In this document: piece after piece, positions 1-5,692 of the stretch
Position numbering within the stretch: the stretch's first letter is position 1
Layout of the letters: every line of letters begins with the position of its first letter
Source of the DNA: Aquimarina sp.
Lineage (GTDB): Bacteria; Bacteroidota; Bacteroidia; Flavobacteriales; Flavobacteriaceae
DNA: 5,692 nt
NCBI GenBank assembly: GCA_002697475.1
Contig: NZVW01000169.1
Coordinates: 8,969 to 14,660, forward strand
Direction of reading: 5' to 3'
Translations under genes and position numbers: made by a program
Notes under the pieces: model-generated
What the model saw: only the letters and a program-made list of their open reading frames with translations
Told to the model about the DNA's origin: nothing
The model's database searches: none

Positions 1-1211
1 CTTCCATTGCCTTATGGTGCGGAAATAATGAAAATAATGAAGCATGGCATAATTGGGGTTGGCAAGCCAGAAGATCGAAACAGGAAAAAGATGAAATTTG
101 GTCAAATTATAAAAAACTGTTTAATAATCTCTTGCCGGATTTGGTTAATGAATTAACAACTACAGATTATTGGGAAAGCTCTCCGCAATTTGGTAGAGGA
201 GATACAAGATTTAAGACAGAAGGAGATGCGCACGACTGGGGTGTATGGCATGATGAATATCCTTTTGAACGGTTTGAAACGGAAGTTCCCAGGTTTATGA
301 GTGAATTTGGTTTTCAGTCCTTTCCCTCTTATAAGGCGATACAATATTTTACAGCATCTGACTCTATACATATAAAACACCCTGCATTTGAGACTCATCA
401 AAAGCATCCCAGAGGATTTGAATTGATTAGAAAATATATGGAACGGGATTTTCCTGTTCCGGACAATGATGAGGACTACGTATATGTAAGTCAATTACTG
501 CAAGCTTATGGTTTGAAAAAGGGTATTGAAGCCCAGCGAAAAGCCATGCCCTATTGTATGGGGTCATTATATTGGCAGCTGAACGATTGCTGGCCGGTAG
601 TTTCCTGGTCAGGAATTGATGGATTAGGTAATTGGAAAGCATTACATTATAAGGCAGGGGAAAGTTTTAGAAATGTATTACCAGTTGCCGATATTAAAGA
701 AGATACATTATCGGTGACTATTATAAATGATAAACTTTCTGATCTAAAGGATACCCTCTATGTAAAAGCGATAGGTTTTGATGGAGAAGTTTTATGGAGT
801 GAACAAAAGAAAGTTTCAGTTCAGGAAAATAGTTCAACTGAAGTGCTTAAAGTAAAGCTACCTGAACAGCTTATGCGATTAAAGTTTGCCAGTGTAATCA
901 GTTTATCATATCAGAACGAATCAACGCATTACTATGCAGTGAAGCCAAAAGATTTACAACTACCAGAGGAACAACTCAAGATAGATTTACAAAGAATTAA
1001 AGGTGGTTATGAATTACATATAAGTTCTGATATGCTTCAAAAAGATGTTTATCTTTATACAGATGGTGATAGCCATTTTAAGTCAAACTTTTTTGATCTC
1101 TTACCCGGAGAACAAAAAAACATCGTGATCGACACGAATCTGGAGTTGAATATAGATGCTATACAATACAAAACTCTTAATGGTGTGATGGCAAGGTTAC
1201 AAAATCAGTAG
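1..1211 (+). CDS. GH2 beta-mannosidase, C-terminal part (5' end outside window)
   Basis: Exo-acting beta-mannosidase that removes beta-linked mannose from non-reducing ends, probably in the periplasm; the signal peptide would be in the missing N-terminus. The reading frame is open from base 3 to the TAG at 1209-1211 (402 codons), about half the usual 800-870 residues of the family. The window opens inside the TIM barrel at the acid/base motif WCGNNE (Glu codon 30-32). The nucleophile lies in RFMSEFGFQSFP (Glu codon 303-305), preceded by the family-typical DAHDWGVWH. The conserved YWQLNDCWPVVSW (Trp codon 573-575) closes the barrel. From about 700 to the stop come two beta-sandwich regions; the last carries FFDLLPGE, typical of the Ig-like C-terminal domain of mannosidases. 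The TTG at 132 is internal, because conserved active-site sequence lies upstream in the same frame. The next gene follows after 5 bases. Family assignment is firm; the exact glycan (N-glycan core or plant mannan) is inferred. Confidence 0.93.
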   Translation, partial: SIALWCGNNENNEAWHNWGWQARRSKQEKDEIWSNYKKLFNNLLPDLVNELTTTDYWESSPQFGRGDTRFKTEGDAHDWGVWHDEYPFERFETEVPRFMSEFGFQSFPSYKAIQYFTASDSIHIKHPAFETHQKHPRGFELIRKYMERDFPVPDNDEDYVYVSQLLQAYGLKKGIEAQRKAMPYCMGSLYWQLNDCWPVVSWSGIDGLGNWKALHYKAGESFRNVLPVADIKEDTLSVTIINDKLSDLKDTLYVKAIGFDGEVLWSEQKKVSVQENSSTEVLKVKLPEQLMRLKFASVISLSYQNESTHYYAVKPKDLQLPEEQLKIDLQRIKGGYELHISSDMLQKDVYLYTDGDSHFKSNFFDLLPGEQKNIVIDTNLELNIDAIQYKTLNGVMARLQNQ

Positions 1212-1216
1212 AGCAA

Positions 1217-3532
1217 ATGATCAAAAGTAAAGTCCTGATAAATATTTTGTTTTTATGCAGCTTAATTTTAGGATGCAATTCACAGGATGCTACATTGGTA
1301 AAGTATTCCGGAGTAATTCCAAAACCAGGTAAGGTTGAGTTAGGAAAAGAAATTTTTGTGCTATCTACGACTTCAAGTTTGAATTATGATGAAAATTTTA
1401 AATATAGCGCAGAATTTCTATCTGGGTATTTGAGTCAGGGACTACAGACAAAACTTGATACCAATACATCAACTATAACAAACAAAATCAGTTTTCAATT
1501 AGATACAAGTTTTAAGAATCCTGAAGCCTATAAGCTTATCATTACTAAAAACGAAATCACTATCAAAGCTGCAACGGATCAGGGTGCTTTTTACGCTGTG
1601 CAGACATTGAGACAGTTATTGCCTACTTGTTTTGAAGATGACTCCTGTGATTCTGAGGAATTTGCCCTGCCAGAAATTACCATAACAGATCAACCGGAAT
1701 TTAGATACCGAGGAATGCATCTGGATGTAGGTAGACATTTCTTTAAAATTGAAGATGTTAAAAAATATATAGACGTATTGTCTATGTTAAAACTGAATAC
1801 TTTTCACTGGCATTTGACAGAAGATCAGGGGTGGCGTATAGAAATCAAAAAGTACCCTAAACTCACAGCAGTGGGTGCCTTCCGAAACGAGACTTTAATA
1901 GGTCATTATAATGATCAACCTCATAAATTTGACGGAGAGCGTTATGGAGGTTTTTATACACAAGAAGAAATAAAGGGGATAGTTGTGTATGCCCAAAGTC
2001 GAAATGTCACCATCATCCCTGAAATTGAAATGCCAGGACATTCCAGGGCGGCGATGGCTGCTTACCCTGAGTTAAGTTGTACCACGGAACCTGTAGAAGT
2101 GGGAACCAAATGGGGTATTTATGAAGATGCCTTTTGTCCAAAAGAGGAGACTTTTGAGTTTTTAGAAAATGTCCTCGATGAGGTCATGGAATTATTTCCT
2201 GGTGAATATATCCATATAGGAGGTGATGAGGTGCCAAAAATTAATTGGAAAAACTGTAAGCATTGTCAGCAATTGATCGCTGAAAAAGGTTTAAAGGATG
2301 AAGAAGAATTACAAAGCTATTTTATCAAGCGCATAGAAGACTACGTCAATAGTAAAGGCCGAAAAATTATTGGTTGGGACGAGATTACCGAAGGTGGTTT
2401 GGCTCCTAATGCTACTGTAATGTCCTGGCGGGGTACAGAAGGCGCGGTACAAGCAGCTAATCAGGGTAATGATGTGATTATGTCACCGCTATCGCATTGC
2501 TATTTTGATTATTACCAAAGCAATAATGACGAGGAACCCATAGCTATTGGTGGATTTTTACCCTTAAAAAAGGTATATGAGTTCAACCCTATTCCCGAAG
2601 GGGTTAAAGCAGAGCGACAACAACATATATTAGGCGCTCAGGGAAATGTTTGGACAGAGTATATGAAAGACTTTGATAAAGTCTCCTATATGGCTTTTCC
2701 CAGGGCTATGGCACTAAGTGAAGCGTTATGGAGTTCAGATGCCAATAAAGAGTATACAGATTTCGTAAAACGCTGGGAGCAGTTTAGGAGCAGACTGGAG
2801 CTTTTGGATATAAAATATGCTAATCATATTTATGATATCAATGGAAATCTGACAATAGACAACGAAAGTATAAAATATACCTTGACTACCTTACTATCAG
2901 ATAAAGACATACGATATACAACAGATGACACTCAACCTGATGGCACCTCAGCTATTTACACCAACCCAATTGAGTTAAAGGAAAGCACAGTAATCAAAGC
3001 AGCTGTTTTTGATGAAAACGCAAGAGTAGGTAATGGTTTTGAAGAATATTTTGATTTGCATAAAGCGGTGGGGAGTACAATTCAATTAAATATCCCTCCG
3101 CATCCCTCATATAATGCAGGAGGCAAAGAAGCTTTGGTTAACGGGATACAGGGTAGTGATAAGCGATATGGAGACAAAGAGTGGTTAGGCTTTTGGGGAC
3201 AAGATGTGAGCATTACTATTGATTTACAGGCTAAAAAGTCATTACATAGTATCACTACTCGATTTTTTAATGCTAACGGACAATGGATTTATGCTCCGCG
3301 ATTTGTTAAGGTGTCTTTTTCTAATAATAACGAAACGTTTTCTAATCCTCTACAGCAAGAAATACTAGTTGAAGACATAGCACAATTGATCACGCCCTTG
3401 TCCATCAACTTAGATGGAGTAGAAGCCAGATATGTAAAGTTTGAAGTGATAAACTACGGATATATCCCTGAAGGAGCTCAGGGAGCTGGCAACAAAGCGT
3501 GGACATTTATCGATGAAATCATAATAAAGTAA
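1217..3532 (+). CDS. lipoprotein GH20 beta-N-acetylhexosaminidase with C-terminal discoidin-like domain
   Basis: Retaining exo-hexosaminidase that releases terminal beta-GlcNAc/GalNAc by substrate-assisted catalysis. The 771-residue product starts with a lysine-containing, hydrophobic signal sequence ending LILGC, giving a lipidated Cys20, so it is membrane-anchored in the periplasm or on the cell surface. Domains in order: GH20b N-terminal domain (about 30-155); GH20 barrel (about 160-515) with Arg165 in RGMHLD, HWHLTEDQGWR (197-207), EMPGH (His275), the catalytic pair Asp337-Glu338 in HIGGDE, Trp404 in SWRG, Asp431/Tyr432 and Trp479 in NVWTE; a CHB_HEX_C-like strand region (about 545-615) with RYTTDDTQP; and an F5/8 type C (CBM32-like) domain (about 618-771) with a GGKEALVNGIQGS motif. 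All key GH20 residues I looked for are present. Cys138 and Cys144 could form a disulfide in a loop before the barrel. The ATG is 5 bases after the mannosidase stop and 4 bases separate this gene from the next, so it is the middle of an operon. Confidence 0.95.
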   Translation: MIKSKVLINILFLCSLILGCNSQDATLVKYSGVIPKPGKVELGKEIFVLSTTSSLNYDENFKYSAEFLSGYLSQGLQTKLDTNTSTITNKISFQLDTSFKNPEAYKLIITKNEITIKAATDQGAFYAVQTLRQLLPTCFEDDSCDSEEFALPEITITDQPEFRYRGMHLDVGRHFFKIEDVKKYIDVLSMLKLNTFHWHLTEDQGWRIEIKKYPKLTAVGAFRNETLIGHYNDQPHKFDGERYGGFYTQEEIKGIVVYAQSRNVTIIPEIEMPGHSRAAMAAYPELSCTTEPVEVGTKWGIYEDAFCPKEETFEFLENVLDEVMELFPGEYIHIGGDEVPKINWKNCKHCQQLIAEKGLKDEEELQSYFIKRIEDYVNSKGRKIIGWDEITEGGLAPNATVMSWRGTEGAVQAANQGNDVIMSPLSHCYFDYYQSNNDEEPIAIGGFLPLKKVYEFNPIPEGVKAERQQHILGAQGNVWTEYMKDFDKVSYMAFPRAMALSEALWSSDANKEYTDFVKRWEQFRSRLELLDIKYANHIYDINGNLTIDNESIKYTLTTLLSDKDIRYTTDDTQPDGTSAIYTNPIELKESTVIKAAVFDENARVGNGFEEYFDLHKAVGSTIQLNIPPHPSYNAGGKEALVNGIQGSDKRYGDKEWLGFWGQDVSITIDLQAKKSLHSITTRFFNANGQWIYAPRFVKVSFSNNNETFSNPLQQEILVEDIAQLITPLSINLDGVEARYVKFEVINYGYIPEGAQGAGNKAWTFIDEIIIK

Positions 3533-3536
3533 ACTT

Positions 3537-4259
3537 ATGAAGCTGGAAATCTGTGCCAATTCGTTTCAATCCGCCCTAAATGCTCAGATAGCCGGTGCGG
3601 ATAGGATTGAATTATGTACCGAGTTAGCATTAGGCGGTATAACACCTTCTCATGGTTTGATTGAAAAAGTGGTTTCAGAGTTAGATATCGAAGTATATGT
3701 ACTGATACGACCCCGCAGCGGAAATTTCACCTATACAGATGAAGAATTTAATGTCATGAAAAGAGACATAGAGTTTTGTAAACGCATAGGATGCAAAGGC
3801 ATTGTATCAGGAGTTTTAAGGAATGATCATACTATAGATATAGAACGCACAAAGCAATTAGTAGAACTTTCATCACCACTTGATTTTACCTTTCACAGAG
3901 CATTTGATCTAATCCCTAATGCCTTAGAGGGATTAGAACAGCTTATAAGTATAGGAATACCCAGAATTTTAAGCTCCGGGCAACAGCCATCAGCAGAGCA
4001 AGGTTTGACATTATTAAAAAAGTTGTTACAACTATCGGAATCCAAGATTAGTATAATGCCGGGTGCAGGTATCCATGCCGCTAATGTACGTGTATTTAAA
4101 GAAGCAGGGTTTACAGAAATCCATTGCTCAGCATCCTCAGTGATTAAGAATGATTATACTCCAAAACTATCTATGAGCAGTCCTCAAGCTTTTGATGAAT
4201 CCAACTACGCGGTCTCAGATATTGAAAAAATTAAAAGGATACGAGAGGTTATAATTTAA
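3537..4259 (+). CDS. cutC: CutC family TIM-barrel protein
   Basis: Complete 240-residue CutC-family protein of normal length, cytoplasmic (no signal peptide or membrane segment). Family motifs in order: an N-terminal strand with ICANSFQSA, then DRIELCTELALGGITPS (22-38), LIRPRSGNF (56-64), GIVSGVLRNDHTID (about 90-103), FTFHRAFD around His120-Arg121, SSGQQPSA, MPGAGI and EIHCSASS. These loops sit at strand ends of the barrel, where a ligand site is expected. CutC was named for copper tolerance in E. coli, but that phenotype was later attributed to the sRNA MicL made from the cutC 3' end, so a copper role is uncertain. The ATG is 4 bases after the hexosaminidase stop, which makes co-transcription and probable co-translation with two glycosidases likely. 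A role in handling a released or modified sugar is therefore worth considering, but this is inference. The 52 bases after the stop show no strong terminator before the convergent nuclease gene begins. Confidence 0.9.
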   Translation: MKLEICANSFQSALNAQIAGADRIELCTELALGGITPSHGLIEKVVSELDIEVYVLIRPRSGNFTYTDEEFNVMKRDIEFCKRIGCKGIVSGVLRNDHTIDIERTKQLVELSSPLDFTFHRAFDLIPNALEGLEQLISIGIPRILSSGQQPSAEQGLTLLKKLLQLSESKISIMPGAGIHAANVRVFKEAGFTEIHCSASSVIKNDYTPKLSMSSPQAFDESNYAVSDIEKIKRIREVII

Positions 4260-4311
4260 GAGATTTGTTGTTTTGCATTTGTGCAGAAACATTTTCATGT
4301 ATTGAGGCTCT

Positions 4312-5307
4312 CTATTTATGTCTTAATTTATTTAATGCATTATTAAATTCTTTTTCCCAATTATTGGGTACTTCGAATACAAGTTCTTTTCTTATTTCTT
4401 TCGGAAGATCATTTTCATTTTCAGTATTTTCTAATAAAGTTAAAATCTCTTCAAGATCATATGGTATACTTGATAACTTTTCCACTTGAGATCCGATAAG
4501 GTTTTTTAATAAGTAGACTAATTTTTCATATTCTTCAGGAACATTTACAAAATGAATTTTTTCTTCAATGACAATGATATGTTCCAAATAATTTTTAATT
4601 AGTTTAGTTGCGTGGTGAATTTCTTGAACATCTCCTGGTTCTCCAGGTTTTCCCCAACTTTTAGTAAGAAGGTCCAATAGTCCAATTGCAGGCTTTAATG
4701 TTACAGACAATTCTGAAAGTCTATTTTGAATCCAATTTAAGGCATTTACTGAGTCAACATTATTTAGTTCTTTTATATACAGTCCGTTTTTTAAGTCTTT
4801 AAGTTTTCTAAAAAGAGGGGTATTTAAAAACTTCATTAATTCAGCAGTAAGCCTGTACTCCCAACCATTAGGTTTGTCAATAATTATCCTTTTAACAATA
4901 GGGGGATAATTATCGAAGCTTTTAAGATTTAAAGTTTGCTCATCATGCAAAATTTTATCGGTTATACTTCCTAAATCTGAAGCGATGAATTCTTCGTGTT
5001 TGGCTCTCCAAGCAAACAGAATATTAGTTGAATATTTTTGTTCGTCTGTATCGATTAATTTATGACAGTTTCTACAAAGCCAAATGGCATTAGTTATTTC
5101 CGCTCTAAAAGAATCAGTCATCGATAGATCATACCTTTTGGAACCTTCTCTGGCTCCAAAAATATGAGCAGCTTCTCCAATTGTAGTGGCTTTTTCAGGA
5201 TCTGAATTAGGTCCAATAGTATTTACTCTACAATCAGGATTAGAGCATTTATAAGCAGCCCTTTTAGCTAATATATCAATGGTTTTTTTAATAAAATCAG
5301 GAACCAT
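4312..5307 (-). CDS. HNH endonuclease with unrecognised C-terminal domain
   Basis: Predicted cytoplasmic metal-dependent DNA nuclease of 331 residues if started at the ATG at 5307. The frame opens at a GTG at 5331 (339 residues), but that GTG lies at the base of a strong hairpin and the extra eight residues (MFYLNIKN) look non-domain. The ATG has the A-rich, SD-less upstream sequence usual in Bacteroidota. Numbered from the ATG, a zinc knuckle is formed by Cys21/Cys26 (CSNPDC) and Cys78/Cys81 (CRNCH). The HNH core is His48 (EAAHIFGA), Asn73 (ITNAIWLC) and His82 (CHKLID), ending in FAWRAKHEEF. Residues about 125-331 form a second region, starting near NGWEYRL and rich in amphipathic, probably helical segments, which I do not recognise. 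It is not an obvious SAVED, helicase or methylase domain. The gene converges on the glycan operon 52 bases away and looks unrelated to it. A role in defence against foreign DNA is plausible from the nuclease type, but no partner gene is visible. Confidence 0.85.
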   Translation of the reverse strand: MVPDFIKKTIDILAKRAAYKCSNPDCRVNTIGPNSDPEKATTIGEAAHIFGAREGSKRYDLSMTDSFRAEITNAIWLCRNCHKLIDTDEQKYSTNILFAWRAKHEEFIASDLGSITDKILHDEQTLNLKSFDNYPPIVKRIIIDKPNGWEYRLTAELMKFLNTPLFRKLKDLKNGLYIKELNNVDSVNALNWIQNRLSELSVTLKPAIGLLDLLTKSWGKPGEPGDVQEIHHATKLIKNYLEHIIVIEEKIHFVNVPEEYEKLVYLLKNLIGSQVEKLSSIPYDLEEILTLLENTENENDLPKEIRKELVFEVPNNWEKEFNNALNKLRHK

Positions 5308-5330
5308 ATTTTTTATGTTTAAATAAAACA

Positions 5331-5359
5331 CCCATACCCGGAACTAATCCGAATATGGG
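5331..5359 (-). terminator. terminator-like hairpin directly upstream of the HNH gene
   Basis: On the - strand the arms (5359-5348 and 5342-5331) form a 12-bp stem around a 5-base loop (5347-5343). Ten pairs are Watson-Crick and two are U-G wobbles; on the + strand those two positions are C-A mismatches. The stem is followed on the - strand by TGTTTTATTT. This is the layout of an intrinsic terminator for leftward transcription, but it ends only about 24 bases before the nuclease ATG. It could terminate an upstream leftward transcript or act as a leader attenuator of the nuclease gene. Confidence 0.5.
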
Positions 5360-5592
5360 GTAATGAACTTCTTTACGTTGCTTTTAAGATATCGATTTTT
5401 TATTGAATTAGTTAAGGTTTAATCATAACTTATTCTAGGAATAGTATGCTTCTGTAAATAAAAAGGATACCAGATTCTACTCATTTAAAATTTTATTTAA
5501 AATTATTTGTAATAAAAAACCTACAAAATATCATAACTTAAGACTTTTAAAATGTTAAAAGTGTAATTTTTTACGATAAAATGCAATTTTTA

Positions 5593-5623
5593 TTTGGTGG
5601 TTTCAATTTTAGTCGTATCTTTA
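5593..5623 (+). promoter_or_regulatory. Bacteroidota-type promoter for a gene beyond the right edge
   Basis: A TTTG box at 5593-5596 is followed after 19 bases by TATCTTTA at 5616-5623, which matches the TAnnTTTG -7 element of the Bacteroidota primary sigma factor except at the last base. The spacing is that expected for this promoter class, so transcription should start near 5630 and run rightward. No start codon leading to a long frame occurs before the window ends, so the transcript has a leader of at least about 60 bases. The match rests on short motifs in AT-rich DNA. Confidence 0.5.
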
Positions 5624-5644
5624 CAGTGTGAAAATGAGTTAGTG

Positions 5645-5674
5645 CTTTCATTCTCCCCAAGATGAAAGTTTTTT
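5645..5674 (+). promoter_or_regulatory. leader hairpin with T6 run (possible attenuator)
   Basis: Perfect 7-base arms CTTTCAT (5645-5651) and ATGAAAG (5662-5668) enclose a 10-base loop containing CTCCCC and are followed at once by TTTTTT (5669-5674). It lies about 15 bases downstream of the predicted transcription start, so it would form in the 5' leader of the rightward transcript. The stem has only two G-C pairs, so it is a weak terminator at best. It could instead be a regulatory leader stem or a protein-binding site. Confidence 0.35.
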
Positions 5675-5692
5675 AAAAGTGAGTTTTAATTT

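Larger units (their letters stand above)
5308..5692. other. AT-rich intergenic region, no convincing gene
   Basis: About 385 bases lie between the nuclease ATG and the window edge. The stretch from about 5380 to 5610 is strongly AT-rich with runs of A and T, including a 10-base direct repeat ATTTAAAATT at 5483-5492 and 5495-5504. Only tiny open frames occur (19 codons + strand from 5363, 21 codons - strand from 5484), and neither looks like a gene. The region holds the hairpin at 5331-5359, an AT-rich dyad at 5543-5562, a + strand promoter at 5593-5623 and a leader hairpin at 5645-5674. I could not find a clear TAnnTTTG-type promoter for the leftward nuclease gene. Confidence 0.7.

Noticed and set aside
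153..642. Two - strand open frames of 113 and 71 codons (153-494 and 427-642)
   Set aside because: Both lie wholly opposite the conserved GH2 catalytic region, and their translations show no domain-like pattern; they are shadows.
132..1211. TTG at 132 as the true start of the mannosidase
   Set aside because: The same frame is open to the window edge and encodes the conserved acid/base motif WCGNNE upstream of 132, so this is an internal codon of a truncated gene.
4356..4368. CCCAA/TTGGG inverted repeat as a terminator
   Set aside because: Short, not followed by a T run on either strand, and explained by the conserved-looking codons of the nuclease's C-terminus.
4265..4489. + strand open frame of 74 codons
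   Set aside because: It mostly lies opposite the 3' end of the HNH gene and is Ser/Phe/Leu-rich, as expected from an antisense shadow of AT-rich coding DNA.
5363..5422. 19-codon + strand frame beginning MNFFTLLL
   Set aside because: Very short, in AT-rich DNA, with no promoter or neighbour to support it; a chance frame is the simplest explanation.
5431..5443. Small palindrome TATTC-TAG-GAATA as an operator
   Set aside because: Five-base arms are expected often by chance in AT-rich DNA and no promoter adjoins it.
5419..5484. 21-codon - strand frame beginning MSRIWYPF, considered as a leader peptide for the nuclease
   Set aside because: It sits upstream of the terminator-like hairpin, but its stop is about 60 bases from the stem, it has no run of one regulatory amino acid, and no promoter was found before it.
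5483..5504. Direct repeat ATTTAAAATT, twice, as a CRISPR or iteron signal
   Set aside because: Only two copies of a low-complexity AT sequence with a 2-base gap; no array or spacer structure.

Overview
The window looks like chromosomal DNA from a member of the Bacteroidota, most likely a flavobacterium. Base composition is AT-rich, the genes lack obvious Shine-Dalgarno sequences, and one probable promoter has the TTTG / TAnnTTTG form typical of this phylum. The glycosidase architectures (GH2 beta-mannosidase, lipoprotein GH20 with a discoidin-like tail) are also common there. The assignment is inference; there is no rRNA or other marker gene in the window.

Left part (1-4259, + strand): three genes in one tight run with gaps of 5 and 4 bases, almost certainly one operon whose start lies left of the window. 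They are the C-terminal half of a GH2 beta-mannosidase with both catalytic glutamates visible, a complete lipoprotein GH20 beta-N-acetylhexosaminidase, and a complete CutC-family TIM-barrel protein. The two hydrolases fit stepwise dismantling of a glycan containing beta-mannose and beta-GlcNAc, such as the N-glycan core or its endoglycosidase product Man-beta-1,4-GlcNAc. The CutC protein is usually labelled a copper protein, but here it travels with sugar enzymes.

Right part (4312-5331, - strand): a convergent gene for an HNH nuclease-fold protein with a four-cysteine zinc site and an AHI...N...CH core, fused to a roughly 200-residue C-terminal region, probably largely helical, that I do not recognise. 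It resembles stand-alone accessory or defence-type nucleases rather than a member of the glycan operon. The GTG at 5331 opens the longest reading frame, but the ATG at 5307 is the likelier start.

Right end (5332-5692): very AT-rich DNA with no convincing gene. It holds a 12-bp hairpin just in front of the nuclease gene that pairs fully only in - strand RNA and is followed by a U-rich tract, so it resembles an intrinsic terminator or leader attenuator. It also holds a probable + strand promoter that drives a gene beyond the window, a hairpin plus T6 run in that gene's leader, and a small AT-rich dyad. I found no tRNA, rRNA, CRISPR array or insertion sequence. The least explained material is the nuclease's C-terminal domain and the RNA-like elements around its 5' end.
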